A stretch of DNA of 27,427 nt from Pelotomaculum sp. UBA1371 (GTDB lineage Bacteria > Bacillota > Desulfotomaculia > Desulfotomaculales > Pelotomaculaceae), in assembly GCA_002305915.1 (NCBI GenBank), contig DBRJ01000024.1, forward strand, positions 1 through 27,427, written 5' to 3'. Position numbers and translations under genes: made by a program. Each line of letters opens with the position of its first letter. Within the stretch, counting starts at the first letter, position 1. The notes under the pieces are model-generated. The model saw only the letters and a program-made list of their open reading frames with translations, was not told the DNA's origin and made no database searches. Below are positions 6,911 through 14,584 of this stretch, piece by piece.

Positions 6911-7789
6911 ATGCAATTAATAGCGGCCATTGATATCGGGACCAATTCCACCAGGCTCCTGGTTGTCCAAAAAACGGGGGCCGGTTGGAAGGAACTGGCG
7001 AGAAAGCTGGCCGGCACGCGCCTGGGCGAGGGAATCCGGCGCGGTGTCCTGCCGCCCTCCGCCATGGAGCGGACGGCAGAAGCCGTTGGGCTCTTTTACC
7101 GGGAGGCCTTGAGCCTCGGGGCGCAGCGCGTTGTTGCCGCGGCTACCAGCGCCGTGCGGGACGCTTCCAACCGGGCAGAGTTTTTGTCGCTGGTCAAGCT
7201 GAAAGCAGGCTTGCCGGTGCGGGTTTTGAGCGGGGAGGAGGAGGCGCGCCTGAGCTACCGGGGTGTGATCTCGGGCCTGGACATCGAGCCGGACTCAACA
7301 GTGGTTGTTGATGTCGGGGGCGGCAGTACGGAGTTGATCTGGATGCAGGCCGGGCGCCTGCACCTGGTCAGCGTAAAGGCCGGAGCCGTGCGTCTGACCG
7401 GAGCAGGAGGGCGCTGCGGGCCGGCGGCAACGCTGGGGCCTGCCCTGGTGCAGGTGAAGCGGTCAAAGGCCGGGAACCTGGTGGGAGTGGGCGGAACTGT
7501 TACCACCCTGGCTGCCATTGATCAAAAACTTGTTGAATATGATCCGCGCCTGGTGCACGGTTACACTTTAACTGCCGGAAGGATCAAAGAGATCTTGAGC
7601 ATGCTGTCCAGCCTTGACCTGGCAGACCGTAGGAGAGTGCCGGGGCTGCAGCCTGAAAGGGCGGACATTATCCTGGCTGGTGTGGAAATAGTTCTGGCCG
7701 TTATGGAGGGGCTGGCAGTGAACCGCCTGGTGGTCAGCGAGAGCGATATATTAATGGGACTTATCCAGGAAGAAGTCGAAAGAAAGTAA
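6911..7789 (+). CDS. Ppx/GppA family exopolyphosphatase/guanosine pentaphosphatase
   Basis: A 292-residue protein of the actin/Hsp70-like ASKHA fold. The family marks are DIGTNSTRLLV (8-18), a TSAVRDASN loop (79-87), a LSGEEEARLSYRG segment around residue 107 with the catalytic Glu, and the second phosphate loop VVVDVGGGSTELI (131-143). It should remove terminal phosphate from polyphosphate or pppGpp; which one cannot be told from sequence. It has only the two N-terminal lobes, so it is the short form. The ATG at 6911 follows GAGGTG at 6 nt; the upstream GTG at 6902 lies within that site. It is next to spoIIE, a common clostridial arrangement. Confidence 0.87.
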   Translation: MQLIAAIDIGTNSTRLLVVQKTGAGWKELARKLAGTRLGEGIRRGVLPPSAMERTAEAVGLFYREALSLGAQRVVAAATSAVRDASNRAEFLSLVKLKAGLPVRVLSGEEEARLSYRGVISGLDIEPDSTVVVDVGGGSTELIWMQAGRLHLVSVKAGAVRLTGAGGRCGPAATLGPALVQVKRSKAGNLVGVGGTVTTLAAIDQKLVEYDPRLVHGYTLTAGRIKEILSMLSSLDLADRRRVPGLQPERADIILAGVEIVLAVMEGLAVNRLVVSESDILMGLIQEEVERK

Positions 7790-7838
7790 ATATATACTAC
7801 CAGAGATGACAAAAATTTCCTGCCTTTTGTACTATAAT
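7774..7838 (+). promoter_or_regulatory. spoIIE promoter: Spo0A-type sigma-A promoter with 21-bp spacer
   Basis: ATGACA at 7806-7811 (one off TTGACA) and TATAAT at 7833-7838 are separated by 21 bp. The Bacillus spoIIE and spoIIG promoters, activated by Spo0A~P, are known for just such long spacers. TGACAAA at 7807-7813 is one base off the 0A box TGNCGAA and overlaps the -35, and AGTCGAA at 7774-7780, inside the end of ppx, is another one-off match. The spoIIE start codon is 34 bp below the -10. Confidence 0.75.
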
Positions 7839-7871
7839 ATTTGTATTGATGGGAACAAGGGGTGGGAGCGT

Positions 7872-10340
7872 TTGTTTGAAGAAATCGAAATTTACCCGTA
7901 CCACAGAGCTGGAAATGAAAAAACCAAAAACCGGGATACGGGCGGGGCGAAGGGAGTCAAAAAGAGGCTGCGCCGGGTCAGGCCGGGAATCAGACCTATC
8001 CTGACACCGGAGGCGCTTGCTATCGGCTTTGCGGGTTTTTTTCTGGGACGGGCGGTATTGCTGGGCGAGTTGATGCCCTTCGCGGCGTCCTTTATAGTTG
8101 CATCTCTCCGGTCCTTTGGCCGTGCCGGTCTGCTGTCAATCCCGGGTGTGCTCCTGGGACTTGCAACTATTATCAAAGGTTGGCCCCTGGCTGGTTCTAT
8201 CCTGGTTGCCGCCGGGGCCTGGCTATTAACAGGGGTACTGCCGCCGGTTCTGAAAAGGCCCTGGCTGGTTCTGCCGGGCCTTGTCTTTGCTGTGACGATT
8301 ATTGTAAAAACATCTCTGGCGGCTCTGACCGGCTCCTCTTCCTACACCTATTTTACCATCTTGTTTGAAGCCGTCTTTGCGGCGCTGCTCACGGGGATCA
8401 TGCTTTACGGCCTGGGCGCCCTCAAAAGAAAAGCAACGGGTAAAAAATTATTGACCGGGGAAGAGATTTTCTGTATTTTGCTTATCTTTGGCGGTATCAT
8501 CGCCGGGACCGGGGACCTGAAATACGAAATGGTCAGTCTAAAGGGAGTTTTAAGCGGAATTGCTATTTTGCTTTCTGCTTTTATTGGAGGAGCCGGCTCC
8601 GGCGCTGCCGCCGGAGCAGTGCTGGGAGTAATACCGGGCCTGGCCTACACCGTAGCCCCGGCCGTGGTGGGCGCCTACTCCTTTGCCGGACTCCTGGCGG
8701 GCGTCTGCAGGGGTTACGGAAAAGCCGGGACGGCCACAGGTTTTCTCCTGGGCAGTATCATCCTCTCCGTCTACGTTACCGAATACAGCAGCCTGCTGGC
8801 GGTTATAGCCGAAACAGGAGCGGCCGCCCTGATTTTTCTGGCAGTCCCCCTCCCCTTCATCAAGAACCTCAAATCATCCCTGGGCATGCCTGTAGAAAAT
8901 GAAGGTGAGTACATCCAGGAAGGGTTTCCCTTTAAAGAGATCTTCGAAGGGAGAATTCGCAATTGGGCGCGCATATTTCTGGAGTTGTCCCGTACATTTG
9001 AACAGGTATCCTCAACAGCGGGACAAAACCGCGAAGAACAGAGCCTGCAAAAACTTCTTAACCAGATCACGGAAAAAGTGTGCAGCGGGTGCACCTTTTA
9101 TAACACCTGCTGGGAAAGGGAGTTATATAAAACGTACCAGGGCATGGTGGATTTGCTTGCCCTGGTTGAAACTTATGGAAAGATCTCACCGGACAACTTT
9201 TCCCGGGAGCTCAAAAGGCGCTGCTCCCGTACCAAGGAATTGGCTATAACAATAAACTGCCTTTACGAGTCCTATAACCTCAATCGCTACTGGTCCCGGC
9301 GCCTGCTGGAAAGCAGGGAGATTGTTTCAGAGCAGCTGAAAGGGATTTCAGAGGTCATGGCTTCCCTGCCGGGGGAACTGGAGTATGAGCTGGAGGCCGG
9401 GGATCTGGGGCCGGCCCTGCGCAAGAAGCTCCGGGAGGAGGGGATCCAGGTGGAATATCTGTCGGTTATTCGCCGCGAAGACGGAGGGAAAGAAGTATGC
9501 TTAAGCCATTCCCCCTGTGGAGGGGTGATGAAGTGCCGGGACATAATTGCACCGGCTCTATCAACCCTGCTGGAAGAACGCCTGTACCCGGCTGTAACGT
9601 TCTGTACGGCAAAAGAGGGGGATCCGGCCTGCCGCCTCCGGCTTAGCCCGGAACTCAACTTTCGCTTATCCCTGGGGATAGCGGGTACGGGCAAAAACGG
9701 CAGCCTTGTCAGCGGGGACAGTTATGCTTTCTTTCATTTAAAAGGAGGGCGTTTCGCCCTGGTCTTAAGCGACGGGATGGGGAGCGGTCCCAGAGCCGCC
9801 ATGGAGAGCGGAACCACCATTTCCCTCCTGCGCCATCTGCTGGACTCGGGCTTTGGACAGGACCTGGCCGTCAAGACGGTCAATTCCATCCTGATCCTGC
9901 GCTCCCCCGGTGAGAGCTTTGCTACGGTTGACCTGGCGGTAATTAATCTATATACGGCCCAGGCGGACTTTGTTAAAATCGGGGCTGTGCCGTCGTTTAT
10001 CATCCACGGCGGGCAGGTGGGGCAGGTCAGGGCCGAAGCTCTGCCGGTGGGAATCCTGGACGATATTGAAGTAGCCTCGTTAAACAGAAATCTGGAGCAC
10101 GGGGATGTGCTGGTCATGATTACAGACGGTCTGTTGTACGCCCAAAAAACGGGAGAGGACCGGGAGGCCTGGTTTTCCAAAGTCCTTCTGGAGGTGGCGG
10201 ACATGCCCCCGCAACAGATGGCGGAACTGTTGTTGAAGTTGGCCCAGACCGGATCTGGAGGAACCGCCCGGGCGCCGGACGACATGACCGTCCTGGTGGC
10301 CCGTCTGGAAAAGCAAAGGAAGGTCAGACAAGGTCAATGA
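7872..10340 (+). CDS. spoIIE: Stage II sporulation protein E (SpoIIE), PP2C-type phosphatase
   Basis: SpoIIE sits at the polar septum, dephosphorylates SpoIIAA-P and so frees sigma-F in the forespore; it also touches FtsZ. The 822-residue length is close to the 827 of Bacillus. Residues about 45-335 hold a polytopic membrane region; a central regulatory part follows, including a Cys cluster (KVCSGCTFYNTCW); the C-terminal PPM/PP2C domain shows DGMGSG (634-639), ITDGLL (Asp752) and DDMTVLV (Asp803-804) as metal ligands. TTG at 7872 after GGGGTGGGAG is the start; the ATG at 7806 falls in the promoter -35 box and cannot be transcribed from it. spoIIE appears to be a single-gene unit. Confidence 0.95.
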   Translation: MFEEIEIYPYHRAGNEKTKNRDTGGAKGVKKRLRRVRPGIRPILTPEALAIGFAGFFLGRAVLLGELMPFAASFIVASLRSFGRAGLLSIPGVLLGLATIIKGWPLAGSILVAAGAWLLTGVLPPVLKRPWLVLPGLVFAVTIIVKTSLAALTGSSSYTYFTILFEAVFAALLTGIMLYGLGALKRKATGKKLLTGEEIFCILLIFGGIIAGTGDLKYEMVSLKGVLSGIAILLSAFIGGAGSGAAAGAVLGVIPGLAYTVAPAVVGAYSFAGLLAGVCRGYGKAGTATGFLLGSIILSVYVTEYSSLLAVIAETGAAALIFLAVPLPFIKNLKSSLGMPVENEGEYIQEGFPFKEIFEGRIRNWARIFLELSRTFEQVSSTAGQNREEQSLQKLLNQITEKVCSGCTFYNTCWERELYKTYQGMVDLLALVETYGKISPDNFSRELKRRCSRTKELAITINCLYESYNLNRYWSRRLLESREIVSEQLKGISEVMASLPGELEYELEAGDLGPALRKKLREEGIQVEYLSVIRREDGGKEVCLSHSPCGGVMKCRDIIAPALSTLLEERLYPAVTFCTAKEGDPACRLRLSPELNFRLSLGIAGTGKNGSLVSGDSYAFFHLKGGRFALVLSDGMGSGPRAAMESGTTISLLRHLLDSGFGQDLAVKTVNSILILRSPGESFATVDLAVINLYTAQADFVKIGAVPSFIIHGGQVGQVRAEALPVGILDDIEVASLNRNLEHGDVLVMITDGLLYAQKTGEDREAWFSKVLLEVADMPPQQMAELLLKLAQTGSGGTARAPDDMTVLVARLEKQRKVRQGQ

Positions 10341-10735
10341 TCCAAGGACAACTGCTTTATAAACAAAAAGACAAGCGGGAATTTTTAATCACTGATCTTA
10401 TCAGGCAAGGCCGCAAGCATTAAAAAAAGAATTGGGATAGCTGGTTAAAGAAGATCAATCTATGCTTAATTAAGCAGTTAAACAGTTAAGCAACAAAAAT
10501 CTAAAAGTCATATCAATAGAGAGTAAAAGATTAATGGGAACTAAAACCAGGTAGAGGATTTAAGGAAAAGGAATTATCGAATTAAGAAATCTAACGATTA
10601 AACAGCCGAACTGTCAAGGAAAAGAAATTTATGGGGATTTAATTTTACCTGGCAAGAAGGAAAAACATGCCTGGATATAGAAAAGAATTTCAGGAAGAAA
10701 AATATGGAAATTAATGTAAGAGCCTAAGTTTTTAT
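10341..10735. other. AT-rich intergenic region
   Basis: About 395 bp, strongly A-rich on the plus strand, with many stop codons in every frame. It contains a 12-bp perfect palindrome, GCTTAATTAAGC, at 10464-10475, but no terminator with a clear U-run and no convincing promoter. The composition contrasts sharply with the GC-rich genes on both sides. Confidence 0.5.
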
Positions 10736-12757
10736 GTGGGAAAGGAGGTGAATACGATTAATAAAAAACTCATTGTTATTGCCTTGACTGCGGCATTGGT
10801 GTTTTTGGTGTCCCTGGGATCTGCGTGGGCGGCGCCTGTTGACTGCTGTCCGGATGGTTCCCCGGCGTCAAAATACCCGATGCGGGTCTATGTTTATGAC
10901 ACAGAAAACAACAATCCTGTAAGGAGTGCGGCTGTCACCATCTCAGGTCCTTCCTTTTCTGTTACGAACTATACTGCCAAAAACGGCTGGACACCAGTTG
11001 TCAGAAAGATTAATTTAGACGGCGACTATACCATCACGGTCCAGAAATCCGGTTACTCCCCCGTTACAGAAACCCACTCGATGTCAGGCGGGGACTATGT
11101 GTGCGAACCCTACATCTTTAATATTGGTTTGGGAGCGCCCTGTGAACACTCGCTGCAGGTCTGCGTGTACAATGCAGATACCGGCGCCTCCATTTCCGGC
11201 GCCAGCGTAACCCTGAGCGGCCCCGGTTCCTACTCGGCTAAAAAAACGACCGGTTCCAACGGCTGTACGGCTGTTTTTGACGGCGACCTGCAGACCGGTA
11301 CCTATACGGCGAACGTAAGCGCCGCCGGCTATATTTCAGGCAGCGCTACAGTGACAGTCAGCCCGGAAGATTGCGATCTGGTAATGCTGCCGGTTGAGCT
11401 GGAGCCCTGTGAACCCTCGCTGCAGGTATGCGTTAGCGACGCAGACACCGGGAACCCCATTTCCGGCGCCAGCGTGACGCTGAGCGGTCCCGGTTCCTAC
11501 TCGGCCGGAAGCACAACCGGTTCCGACGGCTGCACGGGTATCTTTAACGGCGACCTGCTGACCGGTACCTATACGGCGAACGTAACCGCCGCCGGTTATG
11601 CGTCAGACAGCGCTACAGTGACAATAGGCCCGGACGATTGCGGCCTGGTAACGCTGCCGGTTGAGCTGGAGCCCTGTGAACCCTCGCTCAAGGTCTGCGT
11701 TTATGACGCGGATACCGGCGCCCCCGTTTCCGGAGCCAGCGTAACGTTGAGCGGTCCCGGTTCGTACTCCGCCGGAGGCCTGACCGGCTCCAACGGCTGT
11801 ACGGGTACCTTTACAGGCAGCCTGCAGGCCGGAGCCTATACGGCCAACGTAGTTGCTGATAATTACCTTCCGGGGAACGCTGCAGGAACGATAAATCAAG
11901 ACGAGTGCGGACTGGTTGAAATTCGCGTTGACCTGCTCCGCTGCGAGCGTTCCTTGCAGGTCTGCGTCCAGGACAAGGCCACCGGCGACCCGATCCCCGG
12001 CGCCTATGTCCTGATCCAGGGACCGTCCTCATACTCGGCCGATGACAGCACCTCGGATGACGGCTGTACGGGCGTTTTCGACAACATTAAAGCAGGCGGC
12101 TATACAGTTAGAGCCATCGCTTCGGGCTATTCGAGTAATAGCGTTTCCTTCAACATCGGTTATAATGACTGCGGCCGGAAGGATATCATCATAGAATTAG
12201 AGGAAAAACAGTGTGAAGGCCGTTTTCTGCAAGTCAATGTTTATTCCGGCTCAACGCCTGTTTCCGGGGCGACGGTGGATGTGACCGGGCCTGATTCATA
12301 CAGTGCTGCCGGTGTTACCGACAGCTCCGGGAAAGTTCAGTTTGACAGAAACCTGCCGGACGGTGAGTATGCAGTAAAGGTGAATAAAACCGGTTATTTC
12401 CAGGGAACAGCCACTGCAACGATAACCCGGGACTACTGCGGCACATTAATGGTTCGCGTCAATTTAACCTTGTGCAGTGTAAATTGTGACAATAACTCCT
12501 TCCGTACCTATGTTTACGACGAGGATACGGGCAACCCCATCAGGACGGCGGTTGTCACCATTGCAGGACCCAATTACACCGTAGTAAGCTACACGGACAA
12601 AAAGGGCTGGACACCCCTGGTTTTAGGGGCCAAACTCCCCGGCACCTACACAATTACTGCAACAAAGAGCGGATATAGTGCAGGCAGTGTTTCAGTTCAA
12701 TATGAGGATTACTGCGGCCAGCAAATTGTCAATAGTATCGGGCTCAAGAAGGATTAA
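10736..12757 (+). CDS. Secreted protein of seven carboxypeptidase-regulatory-like repeats, central ones Cys-rich
   Basis: A signal peptide (KKLIVIALTAALVFLVSLG, ending AWA) leads to seven beta-sandwich repeats resembling carboxypeptidase-regulatory/PEGA-type domains (V-x-D-x-x-T-G-x-P-I-x-G-A-x-V, then G-x-Y-T/A, then GY). Repeats begin with Cys136, 225, 314, 403 and 493 in the frame from 10736, a spacing of 89, 89, 89 and 90 residues. Repeats 2-5 each carry four Cys at the same positions (CE, VCV, GCT, DC). The first (about 46-133) and last (about 586-673) repeats resemble each other more than the middle ones and have KNGWTP/KKGWTP where the middle ones have a Cys. The start is uncertain: AAAGGAGGTG (10741-10750) lies inside the frame and points to ATT at 10757 or ACG at 10754; GTG at 10736 or 10748 are the conventional options. 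There is no SLH or sortase anchor. Its function is unknown; an extracellular structural or adhesive role is inferred. Confidence 0.8.
   Translation: MGKEVNTINKKLIVIALTAALVFLVSLGSAWAAPVDCCPDGSPASKYPMRVYVYDTENNNPVRSAAVTISGPSFSVTNYTAKNGWTPVVRKINLDGDYTITVQKSGYSPVTETHSMSGGDYVCEPYIFNIGLGAPCEHSLQVCVYNADTGASISGASVTLSGPGSYSAKKTTGSNGCTAVFDGDLQTGTYTANVSAAGYISGSATVTVSPEDCDLVMLPVELEPCEPSLQVCVSDADTGNPISGASVTLSGPGSYSAGSTTGSDGCTGIFNGDLLTGTYTANVTAAGYASDSATVTIGPDDCGLVTLPVELEPCEPSLKVCVYDADTGAPVSGASVTLSGPGSYSAGGLTGSNGCTGTFTGSLQAGAYTANVVADNYLPGNAAGTINQDECGLVEIRVDLLRCERSLQVCVQDKATGDPIPGAYVLIQGPSSYSADDSTSDDGCTGVFDNIKAGGYTVRAIASGYSSNSVSFNIGYNDCGRKDIIIELEEKQCEGRFLQVNVYSGSTPVSGATVDVTGPDSYSAAGVTDSSGKVQFDRNLPDGEYAVKVNKTGYFQGTATATITRDYCGTLMVRVNLTLCSVNCDNNSFRTYVYDEDTGNPIRTAVVTIAGPNYTVVSYTDKKGWTPLVLGAKLPGTYTITATKSGYSAGSVSVQYEDYCGQQIVNSIGLKKD
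11141..12211 (+). repeat. In-gene tandem repeats of 267-270 bp
   Basis: Four consecutive units start at 11141, 11408, 11675 and 11942 (267 bp apart), the next at 12212 (270 bp). The first three are highly alike at the DNA level, for example TGTGAACCCTCGCTGCAGGT at 11408 against near-identical words at 11141 and 11675, which suggests recent duplication within the gene. Confidence 0.9.
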
Positions 12758-12778
12758 GCAGCTGTTAGTAACTGTTAA

Positions 12779-12818
12779 GCCTTGAGAAAAGTTGTTTTTC
12801 TCAAGGCTGTTATTTTTT
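12779..12818 (+). terminator. Rho-independent terminator of the repeat-protein gene
   Basis: GCCTTGAGAAAA (12779-12790) and TTTTCTCAAGGC (12796-12807) are a perfect 12-bp stem with a 5-nt loop, followed by TGTTATTTTTT. It starts 21 bp after the stop codon and closes a monocistronic unit. Confidence 0.9.
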
Positions 12819-12993
12819 GAATACTATTTTACCAGGCTAATTTACCAGTGCGGCAGGAAAAATTTTCAGCAGTGTTGAATACAGAAGTTCAAAGTTGAAT
12901 ACTTAAGTTATAAAGCTGTAAAGTTAAAAGGAAGGCACATTTTGGCGGGGGAATTAATAGATCGAGAACTCCCGTTCAAACAGGTGAAGAAAG

Positions 12994-14391
12994 ATGGAAT
13001 TGCTCCACAGGGTTCGCGACTTCATGATTCGCCACAGGATGGTGGAGCAGGGCGTTAAAGTGGTTGCAGCCGTTTCCGGCGGGCCGGATTCAGTGGCGAT
13101 GCTGCATATCTTGAACTATTTTAAAGATGAGCTGAAGATATCCCTGCACGTAGCCCATTTAAACCACCAGTTCCGGGGCGCCGAATCTGATGAGGATGCC
13201 CGGTTTGTAGCCGGTATGGCCGGACGCTATGGTTTGCCCTGCACCATCGAAGCGGTGGATGTTGAAGCTTACCGTAAACAGAAACGACTGTCCAGGCAGG
13301 TAGCTGCAAGGGAAGTGCGCTACCGGTTTTTAATTGATACAGCCGGCAAGGTGGGGGCGCAAAGGATAGCCCTGGCCCACCAGGCCGACGATCAGGCTGA
13401 AACTATCCTGATTAATTTTTTGAGGGGCGCCGGTGTCCCGGGCTTGAAGGGCATTGTCCCGGTTCGGGAAAACCTGTATATCAGACCCCTGCTCACAGTC
13501 AGGCGCTTTGAAATAGAGCGCTTCTGCAGGGAAATGAACCTGCCTTTCCGCCGGGACTCATCCAATTTAGATTTGGTTTACCTCAGGAACCGGGTCCGGC
13601 TGAACCTGGTACCGGAGCTGGAAAGGGATTATAATCCGGGCTTTGTTCCGGCCCTGCTCAGACTGGGTGAAATCTGCAGGGAGGAAGACGCCTTCCTCGA
13701 GGAGGAAGCAGTAAAGGCTTATCAGGCTTGTCTTCTGGAACAGGATAAAGAAAGAATTACCCTGAGCCTGGAGTGCCTCGGGCGCCTCCCGGTGGCCATC
13801 CGGCGCCGGGTGCTGCGCTGTGCCTGGCAGAGCCTGGCCAGGCGTCCACAAAGTCTTTCATATTTTCATACAGAAGCCTTAATGGACCTGGCCGGGGGGA
13901 GCGCTGCCGGCACGCAGGCCGTCCTGCCCGGGAGCATTATGGCCCTGCGCACTTATCAAACCATAGAATTAACCGGGCGGCGGGGTGGGCGGGGAACGCC
14001 TTACTACATCTATCCCTTAAAGGTGCCTGGCGCCACTTATATTCCGGAGTTGGAGCGTACGGTTCGTGCGGAAATAAAGTCCCGTAATATGGCAGGTGAC
14101 CCCGGGCGGCTACCCCCGGAAGAAGTCCTGCTGGATTATGACCGGTTGCCTTCACAGATTTTTGTGCGCAGGAGGCTTGAAGGGGATGTGTTTCATCCCT
14201 TCGGTCAGGTTTCCAGTATGAAATTAAAGGATTTTCTAATTAAACAGAAGATCCCGCGGGAAGAAAGGGATAAAATTCCCCTTGTCAGCACGCCCGGAGA
14301 AATCATCTGGGCCGGCGGGGTGAGGGCTGGGGAAAGGTTTAAGATAAATGATACAACCGGACGGGTGCTTCATTTGAAACTGGACCTCTGA
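12994..14391 (+). CDS. tilS: tRNA(Ile)-lysidine synthetase
   Basis: TilS attaches lysine to C34 of the CAU-anticodon tRNA-Ile, using ATP, so that it reads AUA; it is essential. The 465-residue protein has the PP-loop signature SGGPDS at 28-33, the HLNHQFRGAESDEDARF segment (55-71) and LAHQADDQAETILINFLRGAG (about 127-147), all hallmarks of the N-terminal domain. Residues about 195-310 are the middle domain, and the C-terminal part (DVFHPFGQVSSMKLKDFLIKQKIPREERDKIPLV) is the TilS C-domain. AGGTGAAGAAAG precedes the ATG. In Bacillus and most Clostridia hpt follows tilS; here the next gene is ftsH. Confidence 0.95.
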   Translation: MELLHRVRDFMIRHRMVEQGVKVVAAVSGGPDSVAMLHILNYFKDELKISLHVAHLNHQFRGAESDEDARFVAGMAGRYGLPCTIEAVDVEAYRKQKRLSRQVAAREVRYRFLIDTAGKVGAQRIALAHQADDQAETILINFLRGAGVPGLKGIVPVRENLYIRPLLTVRRFEIERFCREMNLPFRRDSSNLDLVYLRNRVRLNLVPELERDYNPGFVPALLRLGEICREEDAFLEEEAVKAYQACLLEQDKERITLSLECLGRLPVAIRRRVLRCAWQSLARRPQSLSYFHTEALMDLAGGSAAGTQAVLPGSIMALRTYQTIELTGRRGGRGTPYYIYPLKVPGATYIPELERTVRAEIKSRNMAGDPGRLPPEEVLLDYDRLPSQIFVRRRLEGDVFHPFGQVSSMKLKDFLIKQKIPREERDKIPLVSTPGEIIWAGGVRAGERFKINDTTGRVLHLKLDL

Positions 14392-14412
14392 ATCAAGACA
14401 CTCTTTAAACCT

Positions 14413-14446
14413 GCTGTAAAAAATTCTCCCGCTTGAATTTTACAGC
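14413..14446 (+). terminator. Hairpin after tilS, possible weak terminator
   Basis: GCTGTAAAA (14413-14421) and TTTTACAGC (14438-14446) form a perfect 9-bp stem with a 16-nt loop, 21 bp after the tilS stop. No U-run follows, so its role as terminator is uncertain. Confidence 0.45.
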
Positions 14447-14512
14447 CTAATCAAGATCATAATAGTTTAAAGTCAATGACTTATCTTATTTTATTGAATG
14501 CCTCATCTGTCA

Positions 14513-14541
14513 TTGAAACAATTCCTGGAATATGATAGAAT
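14513..14541 (+). promoter_or_regulatory. Sigma-A promoter of ftsH
   Basis: TTGAAA (14513-14518) and TAGAAT (14536-14541) are separated by 17 bp, a good sigma-A match, 43 bp before the ftsH start codon. It gives ftsH its own promoter independent of tilS. Confidence 0.75.
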
Positions 14542-14584
14542 GTTCATTATGGTTCTTAATGCCATGTTGAGAGGAGTGACCTGT

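Noticed and set aside
7806..7871. Upstream ATG as the spoIIE start
   Set aside because: It falls in the -35 box of the predicted promoter and has no ribosome site; TTG at 7872 gives the normal length.
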